NCBI GenBank assembly: GCA_052139695.1
Contig: JBKQWF010000044.1
Coordinates: forward strand, 1 to 64,000
Length of the DNA: 64,000 nt
Direction of reading: 5' to 3'
From: PLGF01 sp052139695
GTDB lineage: Bacteria; Verrucomicrobiota; Verrucomicrobiia; Limisphaerales; Palsa-1400
The notes under the pieces are model-generated. The model had not been told where the DNA came from and ran no database searches. It saw only the letters and a list, made by a program, of their open reading frames with translations. Below are positions 43,722 to 51,896 of the stretch, in pieces (within the stretch, counting starts at the first letter, position 1; each line of letters starts with the position of its first letter). The translations under genes and the position numbers were made by a program.

Positions 43722-45230
43722 TCAACCTGCTTTACTCTCATCAACTACCACGTAATGGCTGCCATTGCCGCTCCAAACATGGAGGAGGGTTTGCTTGCTT
43801 TTGGCATGTTCAGTCAATTTAACGGCATCATCCGCGCTCTTCACCGCATGATGATTGATCTCCAGGATCACATCGCCCGGCTTGAGCCCGGCTTCGGCCG
43901 CGGCGGAGTCAGGCGCCACCTCTGTCACCACGGCGCCCTTGACTTGGTCGGGGATGTTGAATTGCTGCTTAGCTTGCGAGTCCAGGTCGCTCACGGCCAC
44001 GCCTTGGAGCGTGTCTGTGTCCTGCGAGCCGCCGGCATCGTTCTTGGCCATTTGCTCACTGCCCGGCAATTCCTTCACCTTGACTTCAAGGGTCTTCATC
44101 GAACCGTCGCGGAGCACTTGGACGGGAACTTTGTCGCCGGGAACGGTGCTGGCGACCATCAGTTTGAGATGACGGCTGTCGGTAATCTTATGGCCGTTGA
44201 ACTCAACAATCACGTCACCGTCCTGGAGTCCAGCCTTGGCGGCCGGGCCATCCGGGACCACGTCGCCCACCAGGGCGCCTTGGTCGTTTTTCAGGTCAAA
44301 CTTTTGCGCCAAGGGCGGAGTAATGTCCTGGATCATGACTCCCAGATAGCCGCGCGTCACTTTGCCGTATTCGATCAGGCTGACCATCACTCCCTTGGCC
44401 AGATCGGTGGGGATGGCGAAACCAATGCCCTGGTTGCCGCCGTTGCGGCTGTAGATCGCCGTATTAATGCCAATCAATCGCCCGTCGGCATCCACCAGCG
44501 CGCCGCCGGAATTGCCCGGGTTGATCGCCGCGTCCGTTTGGATGAAGTCCTGATAATCCAGGTCCATCGTGGCGCGGCCCGTGGCGCTGATGATGCCCAT
44601 CGTCACCGTTTGCCCAATGGCAAAAGGATTGCCCACGGCCAGGACGACGTCGCCGACTTCGGCTTTGTCGCTGTCGGCAAAGGCAATCGCGGGAAGATCA
44701 TGGGCGTCAATTTTGATCACGGCCAGGTCCGACTTCGGGTCTTTGCCGACCACTTTGGCGGTGAATTCCCGGCCATCGTTGAGCGTCACTTTGACTTCGT
44801 TGGCGTCATCGACCACGTGATTATTGGTCAGGATGTAGCCGTCCTTAGTCACAATCACGCCGGAACCCACGCCGTGTTCGGGCGGGGTGTACATTTTGCG
44901 CGGGCCCTGGAATTGAAACTGATGACCAAAGAATTGGCGGAAGAAAGGATCGTCCGGCAGGTTCGGCGCATTGACCGAAGCTTCCTTGCCGGCGATTTTG
45001 ACTTCCACTTTAACGACACTGGGCAAGACCTTCTTGACGACCGGGGCGAAGCTGGTGCCAAGTTTGACACTGTTGGCCAGCGGCCGGTCGTCGATGGTCA
45101 GGCCGATGGATTTAATCTTGGATTCCTGGTCACTGGCATGGACCGTGGTGACCACGGCATAGCTGCCAGCGATGAGAGCGCCGCCAAGGAGCAGGGCGGC
45201 CAAGCTGCGAAGTGTATTGTTCGTTTTCAT
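43722..45230 (-). CDS. degP: HtrA/DegP-like periplasmic serine protease
   Basis: This 502-residue S1C protease degrades misfolded envelope proteins. It has a signal peptide (about 1-28), the catalytic triad His in NNHVV (about 137), Asp in SDLAV (about 167) and Ser in GNSGGAL (about 240), and two C-terminal PDZ domains (about 280-370 and 395-495). A run LPDDPFFRQFFG just after the signal is typical of DegP/Q. The gene is single, divergent from the first blaI gene (278-base gap), and has its own terminator. A stress-sigma promoter was not recognised. Confidence 0.94.
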   Translation of the reverse strand: MKTNNTLRSLAALLLGGALIAGSYAVVTTVHASDQESKIKSIGLTIDDRPLANSVKLGTSFAPVVKKVLPSVVKVEVKIAGKEASVNAPNLPDDPFFRQFFGHQFQFQGPRKMYTPPEHGVGSGVIVTKDGYILTNNHVVDDANEVKVTLNDGREFTAKVVGKDPKSDLAVIKIDAHDLPAIAFADSDKAEVGDVVLAVGNPFAIGQTVTMGIISATGRATMDLDYQDFIQTDAAINPGNSGGALVDADGRLIGINTAIYSRNGGNQGIGFAIPTDLAKGVMVSLIEYGKVTRGYLGVMIQDITPPLAQKFDLKNDQGALVGDVVPDGPAAKAGLQDGDVIVEFNGHKITDSRHLKLMVASTVPGDKVPVQVLRDGSMKTLEVKVKELPGSEQMAKNDAGGSQDTDTLQGVAVSDLDSQAKQQFNIPDQVKGAVVTEVAPDSAAAEAGLKPGDVILEINHHAVKSADDAVKLTEHAKSKQTLLHVWSGNGSHYVVVDESKAG

Positions 45231-45330
45231 TGTCTGTATTCTTATTTCCGTTGCACGGTTGCGTTAACCATGAAGAGAAGATGCACGGCCCGGATGACAA
45301 TAGGCTTTCCTCAACATTACAAATTTGAAA

Positions 45331-45445
45331 GAAATGGGCTGGGCCCCGGAGGCGTAATCAGGGCATGCCAGAGTCGCAAATCCCGATGGTGAAGAGGGAA
45401 ATTTGGGCGGAGCGGCAGCTCCGCCCCACCGAAATGGGCTGGGCC
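45331..45445. repeat. 15-base direct repeat flanking a palindrome
   Basis: GAAATGGGCTGGGCC occurs at 45331-45345 and 45431-45445, exactly 100 bases apart. Between them lies GGGCGGAGCGGCAGCTCCGCCC, a GC-rich inverted repeat (45405-45426). The arrangement resembles a small insertion with target duplication, upstream of the first blaI gene. Confidence 0.6.
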
Positions 45446-45477
45446 TAACGATAGTTGCAGATTCTTCTTGAGTTTTT

Positions 45478-45487
45478 TACAGATGTA
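45478..45487. promoter_or_regulatory. Putative BlaI operator (TACA-N2-TGTA) of the first blaI gene
   Basis: TACAGATGTA matches the TACA-N2-TGTA core of MecI/BlaI/CopY-type operators and lies 21 bases upstream of the ATG at 45509. A -35-like TTGCAG (45455-45460) stands 17 bases before it, so the operator would cover the -10. Autorepression is the usual arrangement (inference). Confidence 0.55.
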
Positions 45488-45508
45488 GATCATTTTCTAC
45501 TCAAGTAA

Positions 45509-45904
45509 ATGAAATCACCAAAGCAAAAGATCGAGCTCTCCGAGGGGCAGTGGGCCATTATGAACGTGGTGTGGGAATTGCAGCCGTGCGCCGCGCCCAC
45601 GGTGCAGGAAGCTTTGCTCAAATCCCGCAAATGGGCTTATAGCACGGTGCGCACGCTGATGGATCGCATGGTGCCGCAGGGACTTCTGACTACCGAAAAA
45701 ATACGGAACCTGACCCTTTACCGCGCGGCCATCACCCCGCGGGAAGCGCAACGCCGGGAGCTGCTCTACACGTTGAAACACGCGTTCCGTGGCGCGCTGA
45801 CTCCCATGGTGCAATGCCTTTTGGAAAACCAAGACGTCACCCCGGAGGAATTGGCGGAATTGGAAAAGTTCATTCAGAAAAAGCGGAAGAATACCAAATC
45901 ATGA
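45509..45904 (+). CDS. BlaI/MecI/CopY-family repressor (first)
   Basis: This 131-residue protein has the winged helix-turn-helix of the Penicillinase_R family (about 8-80: LSEGQWAIMNVVWELQPCAAPTVQEALL, SRKWAYSTVRTLMDRMVPQGLL) and a short dimerisation helix. BlaI family repressors are cleaved or released when the partner M56 membrane protease is triggered. The stop overlaps the ATG of the downstream M56 gene (ATGA, 45901-45904), so the pair is translated together. No beta-lactamase gene follows. Confidence 0.9.
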   Translation: MKSPKQKIELSEGQWAIMNVVWELQPCAAPTVQEALLKSRKWAYSTVRTLMDRMVPQGLLTTEKIRNLTLYRAAITPREAQRRELLYTLKHAFRGALTPMVQCLLENQDVTPEELAELEKFIQKKRKNTKS

Positions 45905-48030
45905 ATGCCATTATCGAATCCCTAAACGCCTGGGGCGCCCGCTTTGCCGGGTTGGCTCTCCCCATGCTCCTGCAATCGGCGGTCTTGATCGCGCTGCTCT
46001 TCGTGCTCGATTCGGCGTTGCGCAAAAGGGTGCGCGCCACGATCCGTTACGCCGTCTGGATGCTGGCGCTGGTGAAATTGGCGTTGCCGCCGTCGCTGGC
46101 CCTGCCCACGGGCGCGGCTTACTGGTTGCCTGCGAAAACAGCGGCAAGCTATTCCGCGCTGGCAGCAGCGCCCCTTGCGGCTGCCGAAGAAGCCAAGGCT
46201 GCTATCGCCTATCGACCGGACAGCACAGTTCCGATCGTGGTCCCTTTGGCCGCAAGTTCGCCGCGGCTTGCCTGGCCGGCGGTCTTTTTTATGGTTTGGC
46301 TGGCGGTGGCCTTGGGGATGGGGATTTGGGTAATCTCGCGATGGAGGCTGGTGGCCGGCATAACCCGGCAAAGCGTTGCGGCGCCGGGAGAGGCGGAGGC
46401 TTTGCTGGAATCGTGCCGCCGGCAGTTGGGGATCAAATCTGTCATTCCGGTGCGATGCGCGGGTATCGGCAGTCCGGCCATTTGCGGATTTTTGCGCCCG
46501 GTCATTCTGCTTCCTCAAGGTTTGGCGGAAAACTTGAACGGATCGGAGTTGCGCTCGGTTTTAATGCACGAATTGGCGCATTATAAGAGGGCCGATCTGT
46601 GGGTAAACCACGCGCAGATCGTTTTACAGATTCTTTATTGGTATAACCCGCTGCTCTGGCTGGCCAACATGGGCATCCGACGCGCGCGCGAGCAGGCGGT
46701 GGACGAAATGGTGCTGGTCGAAATGGGCGAGAAGGCGTCGGAGTATCCCGCGACGTTGCTGCACGTGGCCAAACTGGGCATGGGACGCCCCATGTCGGCG
46801 CTGGGATTGATGGGCATCCTGGAGCCTGGACGCGGATTGACGCAGCGGATTTTGCACATCATGAATCGCCCCTTGCCGCGCACGGCGCGGATTGGCGCGC
46901 GCGGATTGGCGGCGGTGCTGCTGCTGGCATTGGTCGCGCTGCCGATGGCGTCCCGTTCGAAAGCGGAGCCGGCGCCCCAACCGGCTTCGTCTGAGTCTCC
47001 AAAGGCCACCGCCAAGCCGGCGAAGGACGAGTTGAGCTTAGTGATTTCCAAAGATGGAGTGGTGTTTTTGCAGAACGAGAAGGTGACCTTGGACGAGCTG
47101 CAAAAGAAGTTGGCGGAAGCGGTGCGCCAGAACCCACAGGCAACTCTGAATATTCGTGCTGATCGTGAAGCGCCTTGGAACAGAATAGTCAGAGTGATGG
47201 ATGCGGCAAACGCCGCCGGTATGGCAGAAGGCGCGCACTTTAATCTTTTTGTTGGCGCCGCTTCGAGCAAGGCGGCGCCGCCGTCGTTCAATCCGATGAT
47301 GAGCGATTCGGCTTACAGGGAGGGACAAGCGCTTTGGCTCAAAAAAGTGCAAGACAATCCAGATAGTGCGGCAATTCTCGGAAAAGCGGCCGGTTATTTC
47401 CTGCTGCGTGACCGGTCCAGAGCCGAGGATTTATTGAAGAAGGCGCAAATTCTGGAGCCGCGGAATCCGACTTGGTCGGAACAGTTGGGTCAACTCTACA
47501 AATTGGACTTCAACTCGGAGTCGGCAACGGAATTCGCGGCGAAAGCGCTACAGGAACTTGAAAGGGCTCAAGCACAAACCACCCCAGCCGTGCCGGGAGC
47601 CCCTCGGCTGGCGGACATGGCGCAGATGGCCATCGCCGCCGGCGACCTCGAGAAGGCGCGGGCGTATGCCAACGAACTATTAGGCCCGGGCATGGAATGG
47701 AGCGGAGGGGGAGATGCCGGAAGAGCGTTCTTTTACGGAAACCTCGTCTTGGGGCGAGTCGCGCTGCGCGAGGGAAAGTTGGACGAGGCCAAGAAGTACT
47801 TGCTGGAGGCAGGCAAGACGAAGGGAGATCCAACGCTTAATTCCTTTGGCCCGAACATGTCGCTGGCGAAGGAATTGCTGGAGAAGGGTGAAACCAACGC
47901 GGTGCTGGAGTTCTTCCAGGAGTGCGAGAAATTCTGGCCCCAGTACGCCGGGGAGAACAAAATGGCCAAATGGACGGCGGAAGTGAAAGAAAGAAAGACA
48001 CCGGACTTTGGGGCCAACTTGTTTTATTGA
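45901..48030 (+). CDS. BlaR1-type M56 peptidase with ExbD/TolR-like domain and TPRs
   Basis: This starts at the ATG at 45901 in overlap with blaI. The 709-residue product has four hydrophobic segments (about 18-35, 48-66, 126-146 and 333-350) around a cytoplasmic M56 metalloprotease domain, whose HELAH zinc motif is at 223-227 with the ensuing ADEM-type acid region (AVDEM). After the last membrane segment the usual penicillin-binding sensor is missing. Instead about 377-450 (VISKDGVVFLQNEKVTLDEL, RVMDAANAAGM) resembles the periplasmic ExbD/TolR domain. Residues about 470-690 form TPR-like helices. The signal sensed is unknown. Confidence 0.85.
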   Translation: MNAIIESLNAWGARFAGLALPMLLQSAVLIALLFVLDSALRKRVRATIRYAVWMLALVKLALPPSLALPTGAAYWLPAKTAASYSALAAAPLAAAEEAKAAIAYRPDSTVPIVVPLAASSPRLAWPAVFFMVWLAVALGMGIWVISRWRLVAGITRQSVAAPGEAEALLESCRRQLGIKSVIPVRCAGIGSPAICGFLRPVILLPQGLAENLNGSELRSVLMHELAHYKRADLWVNHAQIVLQILYWYNPLLWLANMGIRRAREQAVDEMVLVEMGEKASEYPATLLHVAKLGMGRPMSALGLMGILEPGRGLTQRILHIMNRPLPRTARIGARGLAAVLLLALVALPMASRSKAEPAPQPASSESPKATAKPAKDELSLVISKDGVVFLQNEKVTLDELQKKLAEAVRQNPQATLNIRADREAPWNRIVRVMDAANAAGMAEGAHFNLFVGAASSKAAPPSFNPMMSDSAYREGQALWLKKVQDNPDSAAILGKAAGYFLLRDRSRAEDLLKKAQILEPRNPTWSEQLGQLYKLDFNSESATEFAAKALQELERAQAQTTPAVPGAPRLADMAQMAIAAGDLEKARAYANELLGPGMEWSGGGDAGRAFFYGNLVLGRVALREGKLDEAKKYLLEAGKTKGDPTLNSFGPNMSLAKELLEKGETNAVLEFFQECEKFWPQYAGENKMAKWTAEVKERKTPDFGANLFY

Positions 48031-48206
48031 CAATTCTCCAGTGGATCTGGCTAACCTACAAAGAGTTCGCTCCTAACGGAGCTGGATCCGAGGCGGACAG
48101 ATCTTTGCCGAGACGCGTCATTTTTCACGAACCGATAGACAAGGAGTACGGGCAAATTTGGGGGAGTTTTTGCCAAGAAATGTCCGGGGTTTTGCGGAGA
48201 TAGAGA

Positions 48207-48235
48207 TTGACAGCCTGTGACATTTGTCCCATTCT
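48207..48235 (+). promoter_or_regulatory. Promoter with BlaI-like palindrome for the second blaI gene
   Basis: A -35 TTGACA (48207-48212) with a 17-base spacer points to a weak -10 CATTCT (48230-48235). Between them GACATTTGTC (48219-48228) is a perfect palindrome of the form GACA-N2-TGTC, close in shape to the TACA-N2-TGTA site ahead of the first blaI gene. It would block promoter opening when bound. The mismatch at the outer base may give specificity for the second repressor. Confidence 0.5.
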
Positions 48236-48262
48236 GTCCGTGACAAACGTAACAGGAAGCCG

Positions 48263-48637
48263 ATGAAACGATCCATCCGCATGACCAACGCCGAGTGGGA
48301 AGTGATGGTGGTTTCCTGGCAACTCGCGCCGGTGGCCGCCAGCGTGGTGGCCGAGCAATTGCACGAGAGCAAGCATTGGAGCAACGCCACCGTCCGCACC
48401 CTCTTGCGGCGGCTTGTCACGAAAGGGGCCTTGGACCAGCAATTCGATGGCAAGAAGTATCTTTACACGCCGCTGGTTTCCATGGAGGACTGCGTTCACC
48501 AGGAAAGCGATTCCTTCTGGGACCGTGTTTTGGTCCGCGCCTCTTCCTCGGCGCTGCTTCACCTCGTCAAACGGGCGGATTTATCCGGGGACGATATTCA
48601 GGAACTTCGACGCATTTTGCGAGAAAAGGAGAAGTAA
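48263..48637 (+). CDS. BlaI/MecI/CopY-family repressor (second)
   Basis: The ATG at 48263 (MKRSIRMTNAEWEVMVVSW) gives 124 residues, with AGGAAG just ahead; a start at 48224 is less likely. The wHTH region reads LHESKHWSNATVRTLLRRLVTKGAL, and the wing QQFDGKKYLYTPLV follows. The tail DDIQELRRILREKEK matches the family end. The M56 gene starts 1 base after its TAA (48639). It is a second, diverged blaI-blaR1 pair, with a different operator. Confidence 0.93.
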   Translation: MKRSIRMTNAEWEVMVVSWQLAPVAASVVAEQLHESKHWSNATVRTLLRRLVTKGALDQQFDGKKYLYTPLVSMEDCVHQESDSFWDRVLVRASSSALLHLVKRADLSGDDIQELRRILREKEK

Positions 48638-48638
48638 C

Positions 48639-51600
48639 ATGAACGCACTGACTGGACTGGAAAGAGGCTTCGGGTGGCTGCTGCAAACCACCTGGCAGGC
48701 CGCAGTCGTTACCGTGATCATCCTCCTGGTCCAATTTCTGTTGCGCCGCCGGCTCTCTCCGGCCTGGCGCCACGGCCTTTGGTTCCTGCTCGTGGCGCGC
48801 TTGCTCATGCCGATGACGCCGAGCAGCGCGGTGAGCGTGTTCAATTTGGCAAACTGGTCCCGGCGGCAGGCGGCGCGAGTGAGCGTCCAAGCACCAGCGG
48901 CAGAAGCGCTCGATCTCGCGTCCTCGGTTGTCTTCGCGCGGCCAGAAAAGCCGGAGGTCCAATCTGCCGCTCCGCCATCCGCTCTCACCAGGCAGATTCC
49001 CGAACCAATCGCGACCAAGCCGTTCCCACCCGCACGGGCCAGCCAACCTGCCCGGCCCGCGGCCCACCCGCTGAACCTGGATTGGATGGGCGTCGCCGCC
49101 CTGGTCTGGCTGGCAGGAGTTTTGGTTTTAGTGTCGCGGCTCGTGTACTTGGAGCGCCGGTTTGGTTTCCGTATCGCCGATGCCAAGCCGGCATCGGATG
49201 AAACAGTGAGCCGGCTATTTAACGAGTGCGCGCGCTCGTTGCGCGTGCGGGAAAAGGTGCGAATCATTGAGACCGCGGAAGTGGACAGCCCGGCGGTCTA
49301 TGGCCTCAGGCGCAAACGACTCCTGCTGCCCATCGGTTTGCGCGAAGAGTTGTCAGCGGACGAACTGCGCCACGTCCTGCTGCACGAGTTGGCGCATATC
49401 AAGAGGCGCGACCCGGAATTGAACTGGCTGCTCGTCATTTTGCATATCCTCCATTGGTTCAACCCGGTGCTGTGGTTTGCCTTCGCCCGCGTCCGCGCCG
49501 ACCGTGAGCTGGCAACCGACGATTTGGCCCTCGCCCAAACGGAGCAACGGGAGCGGGTTTCCTACGGCGAGACGATCCTCAAAGTGCTGGAAGGGCTGTC
49601 GCCACGGGGCTTGTTGCCGGGGCTTGTTGGCATAGGCGAGAGCAAGGCGGAAATGAGAGAGCGCATCCGCGCCATCGCGCGGGGCGGGAGCGTTCGGCGC
49701 TGGCGCTGGGCGGCCTGCGCCGCCGCCGTTCTTATCGCTGGCGTCGCCTTGACGAACGCGCGGGAGGAAAACCACCACAAGGGCGTCAATCTTCTGGAGC
49801 GCTATCCAACGAGTTTGAAAACAGGGGACGCTACGCCTGGCAGAGCACGACCGTGGCAGTTTGCGCCGGAGGATATTTTCGCAGTTTCTGGCTTTACGCT
49901 GGAAGTTGGAAAGCCGTTCCGCGTCGAAACCGGAGCCGCAGAACTGGGGATTGGACATTGTGCCGACGGAGCGGTCTGGGCCGTCCTTATCCCGCACGAG
50001 GATGGGAAGCTCACCAGCACGGTCGCCACCAACCAGGAAGCCATTGTGAACGTCTGGCTCAGATTCCATCCGGCTCAAATCAATTTCATTTTTCCGCCCG
50101 AAACGGTCACTGGCGCCGGATCGGCCCAAGCGGAAGAACGGATCCGCGCCGTTGTCGAGGACAAGTTTCACTCGAGCTGGCACGCCGGGAACAATGCCCT
50201 GATTCCCGAGCCGAAGGATCTGACCGTGGACCTGGACACCAAGGACGGCCCGCGCCGGTTCTTCATGGTCGATAAGGATGCCCAGACGGCGGAATACGTC
50301 GCCGGATTCGCGAGACAGAGAGTGGGGGCAGCCGAGCTGGCCTACGAACCGGAAGTGGACACCAATTGCGCGCGCGTAATCTCGGTCGTGCCTCCAGTGG
50401 GGGCGAAAGAGGTCGAGGCGACACAAGATTTGCAAATCGGGTTTGATCGTCCGATGAATCCGTATGTGCTGAAACTCGAATGGCTGGCCGGCGGCTTTCA
50501 ACTGAATGGCAGCATCCAAGTCAGCGCCGACCGAAAGCAATTCATCATCCCGGTGCGCCTGGCGGCAGGACAGGAGCAGAAGCTGGTGGTCAATCGCGAC
50601 AGTGAGCGGGAGCTTTGGCAGGCCATGGGCCGCCAGCCAGGAGCGAAAGCTTCCGGCTCTTCACGGAAAGGCTTTCTGGACGCGGATGGCCTTGTCGCCA
50701 ATGAGTTTCGCTGGAGCTTCCGGACCAAAGCCGCGGCAGAAAAGCCGGACGCCGGCAAGCCGCGTGTCATCAGCGCTTCGCCCGCCTCCGGCGCCACGAC
50801 GCCGGTCTTAACCATGGTTGAAATTACGTTTGATCAACCGATGCGTCCCCCGGACGCCATGTTCCCGTATCTGCAAAAGAGACCGTTTGCGGAAGGGCCC
50901 AGCCTCATTCCCAACTTTGAGTATGACTCCGCCGCGCATAGGTTCACTTTTCCGGCCCTGTTGCCGCCCGACAATGATGCACGTTTGACAATAAAAGGTT
51001 TCTATAGCGCGGACGGCGTGGCGTGCGACCCCGTCGTGCTGCATTACCAAACCGCCACGGAAAGCCTGGGTCGCAGCTACACGGAAAAAGCCAAAGCCGC
51101 GGCGAAGGATGCCAGGCTGGGAAAGCTGCTCTCTTCCATGAAGGACGCGCGCGCGCGCTTAAATTCCGGTGGGCTGACTGTGCAGACCGTGCGGCTGGGG
51201 ATGTCGCAGAACTCGTTCAATAATATTGATGCTCAAACGGCCACCTTCAAGTGGCAAGGCTCGGACCAGGTCTATGCGGACATTACCGGCCCAATGCAGA
51301 TGTGCAAGGCGTTCATTTTGGGCAGCGACGTCCGGATGTGTTGGTTGTATTCGGAAGATGACAAAGGGAAAAAGAGACTTGACCAGACGCCCGCCACGAA
51401 AACCGAGAGAGAAATCGCTTTGCTGGATCCCTTCGATCTGACTGGGCGCCCTATCGCGGAGGCGCTGGAGCAACGGGGTTTGGTTCTGGCGAACAATGCC
51501 ACTCTGGAAGGACGTTCCTGCTACCGGATCGAAACGTGGGACGTAAGGCAGGACAACTTTGCATATGCTACGGAAACGCAATGGTGGATTGATGAAGAAA

Positions 51601-51869
51601 CCTATCTGCCAACCCAGATCGTTCAGGACCACCCCAATGGCAGCGAGATCACTCGTTTCGTTTACAAGGACCTCAATCAGCACCTGCCGGACAGCGCCTT
51701 CCAGCCTCCGGCGGAGCCAGGGGCAGATGCCGCGCCGCTGTTCTTCCAAAAAGAGCCGGGGCCCGACGAGCGGCGATTTCTTCGCATCAGCGATGGCAGC
51801 AACGGCCGGATGTCCGGACGGTTGGGATGGAATGGACCGGGCGGAACAACCAGTTCAGGCATGAATTGA
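48639..51869 (+). CDS. BlaR1-type M56 peptidase with sensor, Ig-like and LolA-like domains
   Basis: This starts at 48639 with a good ribosome site (AAAGGAGAAG). The 1076-residue product has membrane segments (about 18-36, 45-62, 150-168 and 355-372), the zinc motif HELAH at 249-253 with RELATDDLAL as acid partner, then a long outer portion. Residues 381-561 are a domain of unknown family, present again in the next gene. About 577-690 and 707-800 look like bacterial Ig-like (SbsA-type) domains with IGFDRPMNP and ITFDQPMRPP. About 815-1060 resembles LolA/lipoprotein-sorting proteins (CWLYSEDDKGKKRL, YRIETWDV, WIDEETYLPTQIV). This suggests envelope or lipoprotein sensing (inference). Confidence 0.85.
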   Translation: MNALTGLERGFGWLLQTTWQAAVVTVIILLVQFLLRRRLSPAWRHGLWFLLVARLLMPMTPSSAVSVFNLANWSRRQAARVSVQAPAAEALDLASSVVFARPEKPEVQSAAPPSALTRQIPEPIATKPFPPARASQPARPAAHPLNLDWMGVAALVWLAGVLVLVSRLVYLERRFGFRIADAKPASDETVSRLFNECARSLRVREKVRIIETAEVDSPAVYGLRRKRLLLPIGLREELSADELRHVLLHELAHIKRRDPELNWLLVILHILHWFNPVLWFAFARVRADRELATDDLALAQTEQRERVSYGETILKVLEGLSPRGLLPGLVGIGESKAEMRERIRAIARGGSVRRWRWAACAAAVLIAGVALTNAREENHHKGVNLLERYPTSLKTGDATPGRARPWQFAPEDIFAVSGFTLEVGKPFRVETGAAELGIGHCADGAVWAVLIPHEDGKLTSTVATNQEAIVNVWLRFHPAQINFIFPPETVTGAGSAQAEERIRAVVEDKFHSSWHAGNNALIPEPKDLTVDLDTKDGPRRFFMVDKDAQTAEYVAGFARQRVGAAELAYEPEVDTNCARVISVVPPVGAKEVEATQDLQIGFDRPMNPYVLKLEWLAGGFQLNGSIQVSADRKQFIIPVRLAAGQEQKLVVNRDSERELWQAMGRQPGAKASGSSRKGFLDADGLVANEFRWSFRTKAAAEKPDAGKPRVISASPASGATTPVLTMVEITFDQPMRPPDAMFPYLQKRPFAEGPSLIPNFEYDSAAHRFTFPALLPPDNDARLTIKGFYSADGVACDPVVLHYQTATESLGRSYTEKAKAAAKDARLGKLLSSMKDARARLNSGGLTVQTVRLGMSQNSFNNIDAQTATFKWQGSDQVYADITGPMQMCKAFILGSDVRMCWLYSEDDKGKKRLDQTPATKTEREIALLDPFDLTGRPIAEALEQRGLVLANNATLEGRSCYRIETWDVRQDNFAYATETQWWIDEETYLPTQIVQDHPNGSEITRFVYKDLNQHLPDSAFQPPAEPGADAAPLFFQKEPGPDERRFLRISDGSNGRMSGRLGWNGPGGTTSSGMN
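49781..50322 (+). repeat. Duplicated 542-base segment, copy 1 (inside the second M56 gene)
   Basis: It begins GGGCGTCAATCTTCTGGAGC and ends in the AGAGAG motif. It aligns with 52043-52584 with no gap and about 85% identity by eye. Both copies are in the same reading frame, so the protein domain (about 181 residues) was copied as a unit. Confidence 0.9.
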
Positions 51870-51896
51870 AAACAAACGGCAAAAGGAGAACAGAAT

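Noticed and set aside
43479..45392. 637-residue plus-strand frame opposite htrA
   Set aside because: It is antisense to the HtrA protease, which has its triad intact and a terminator.
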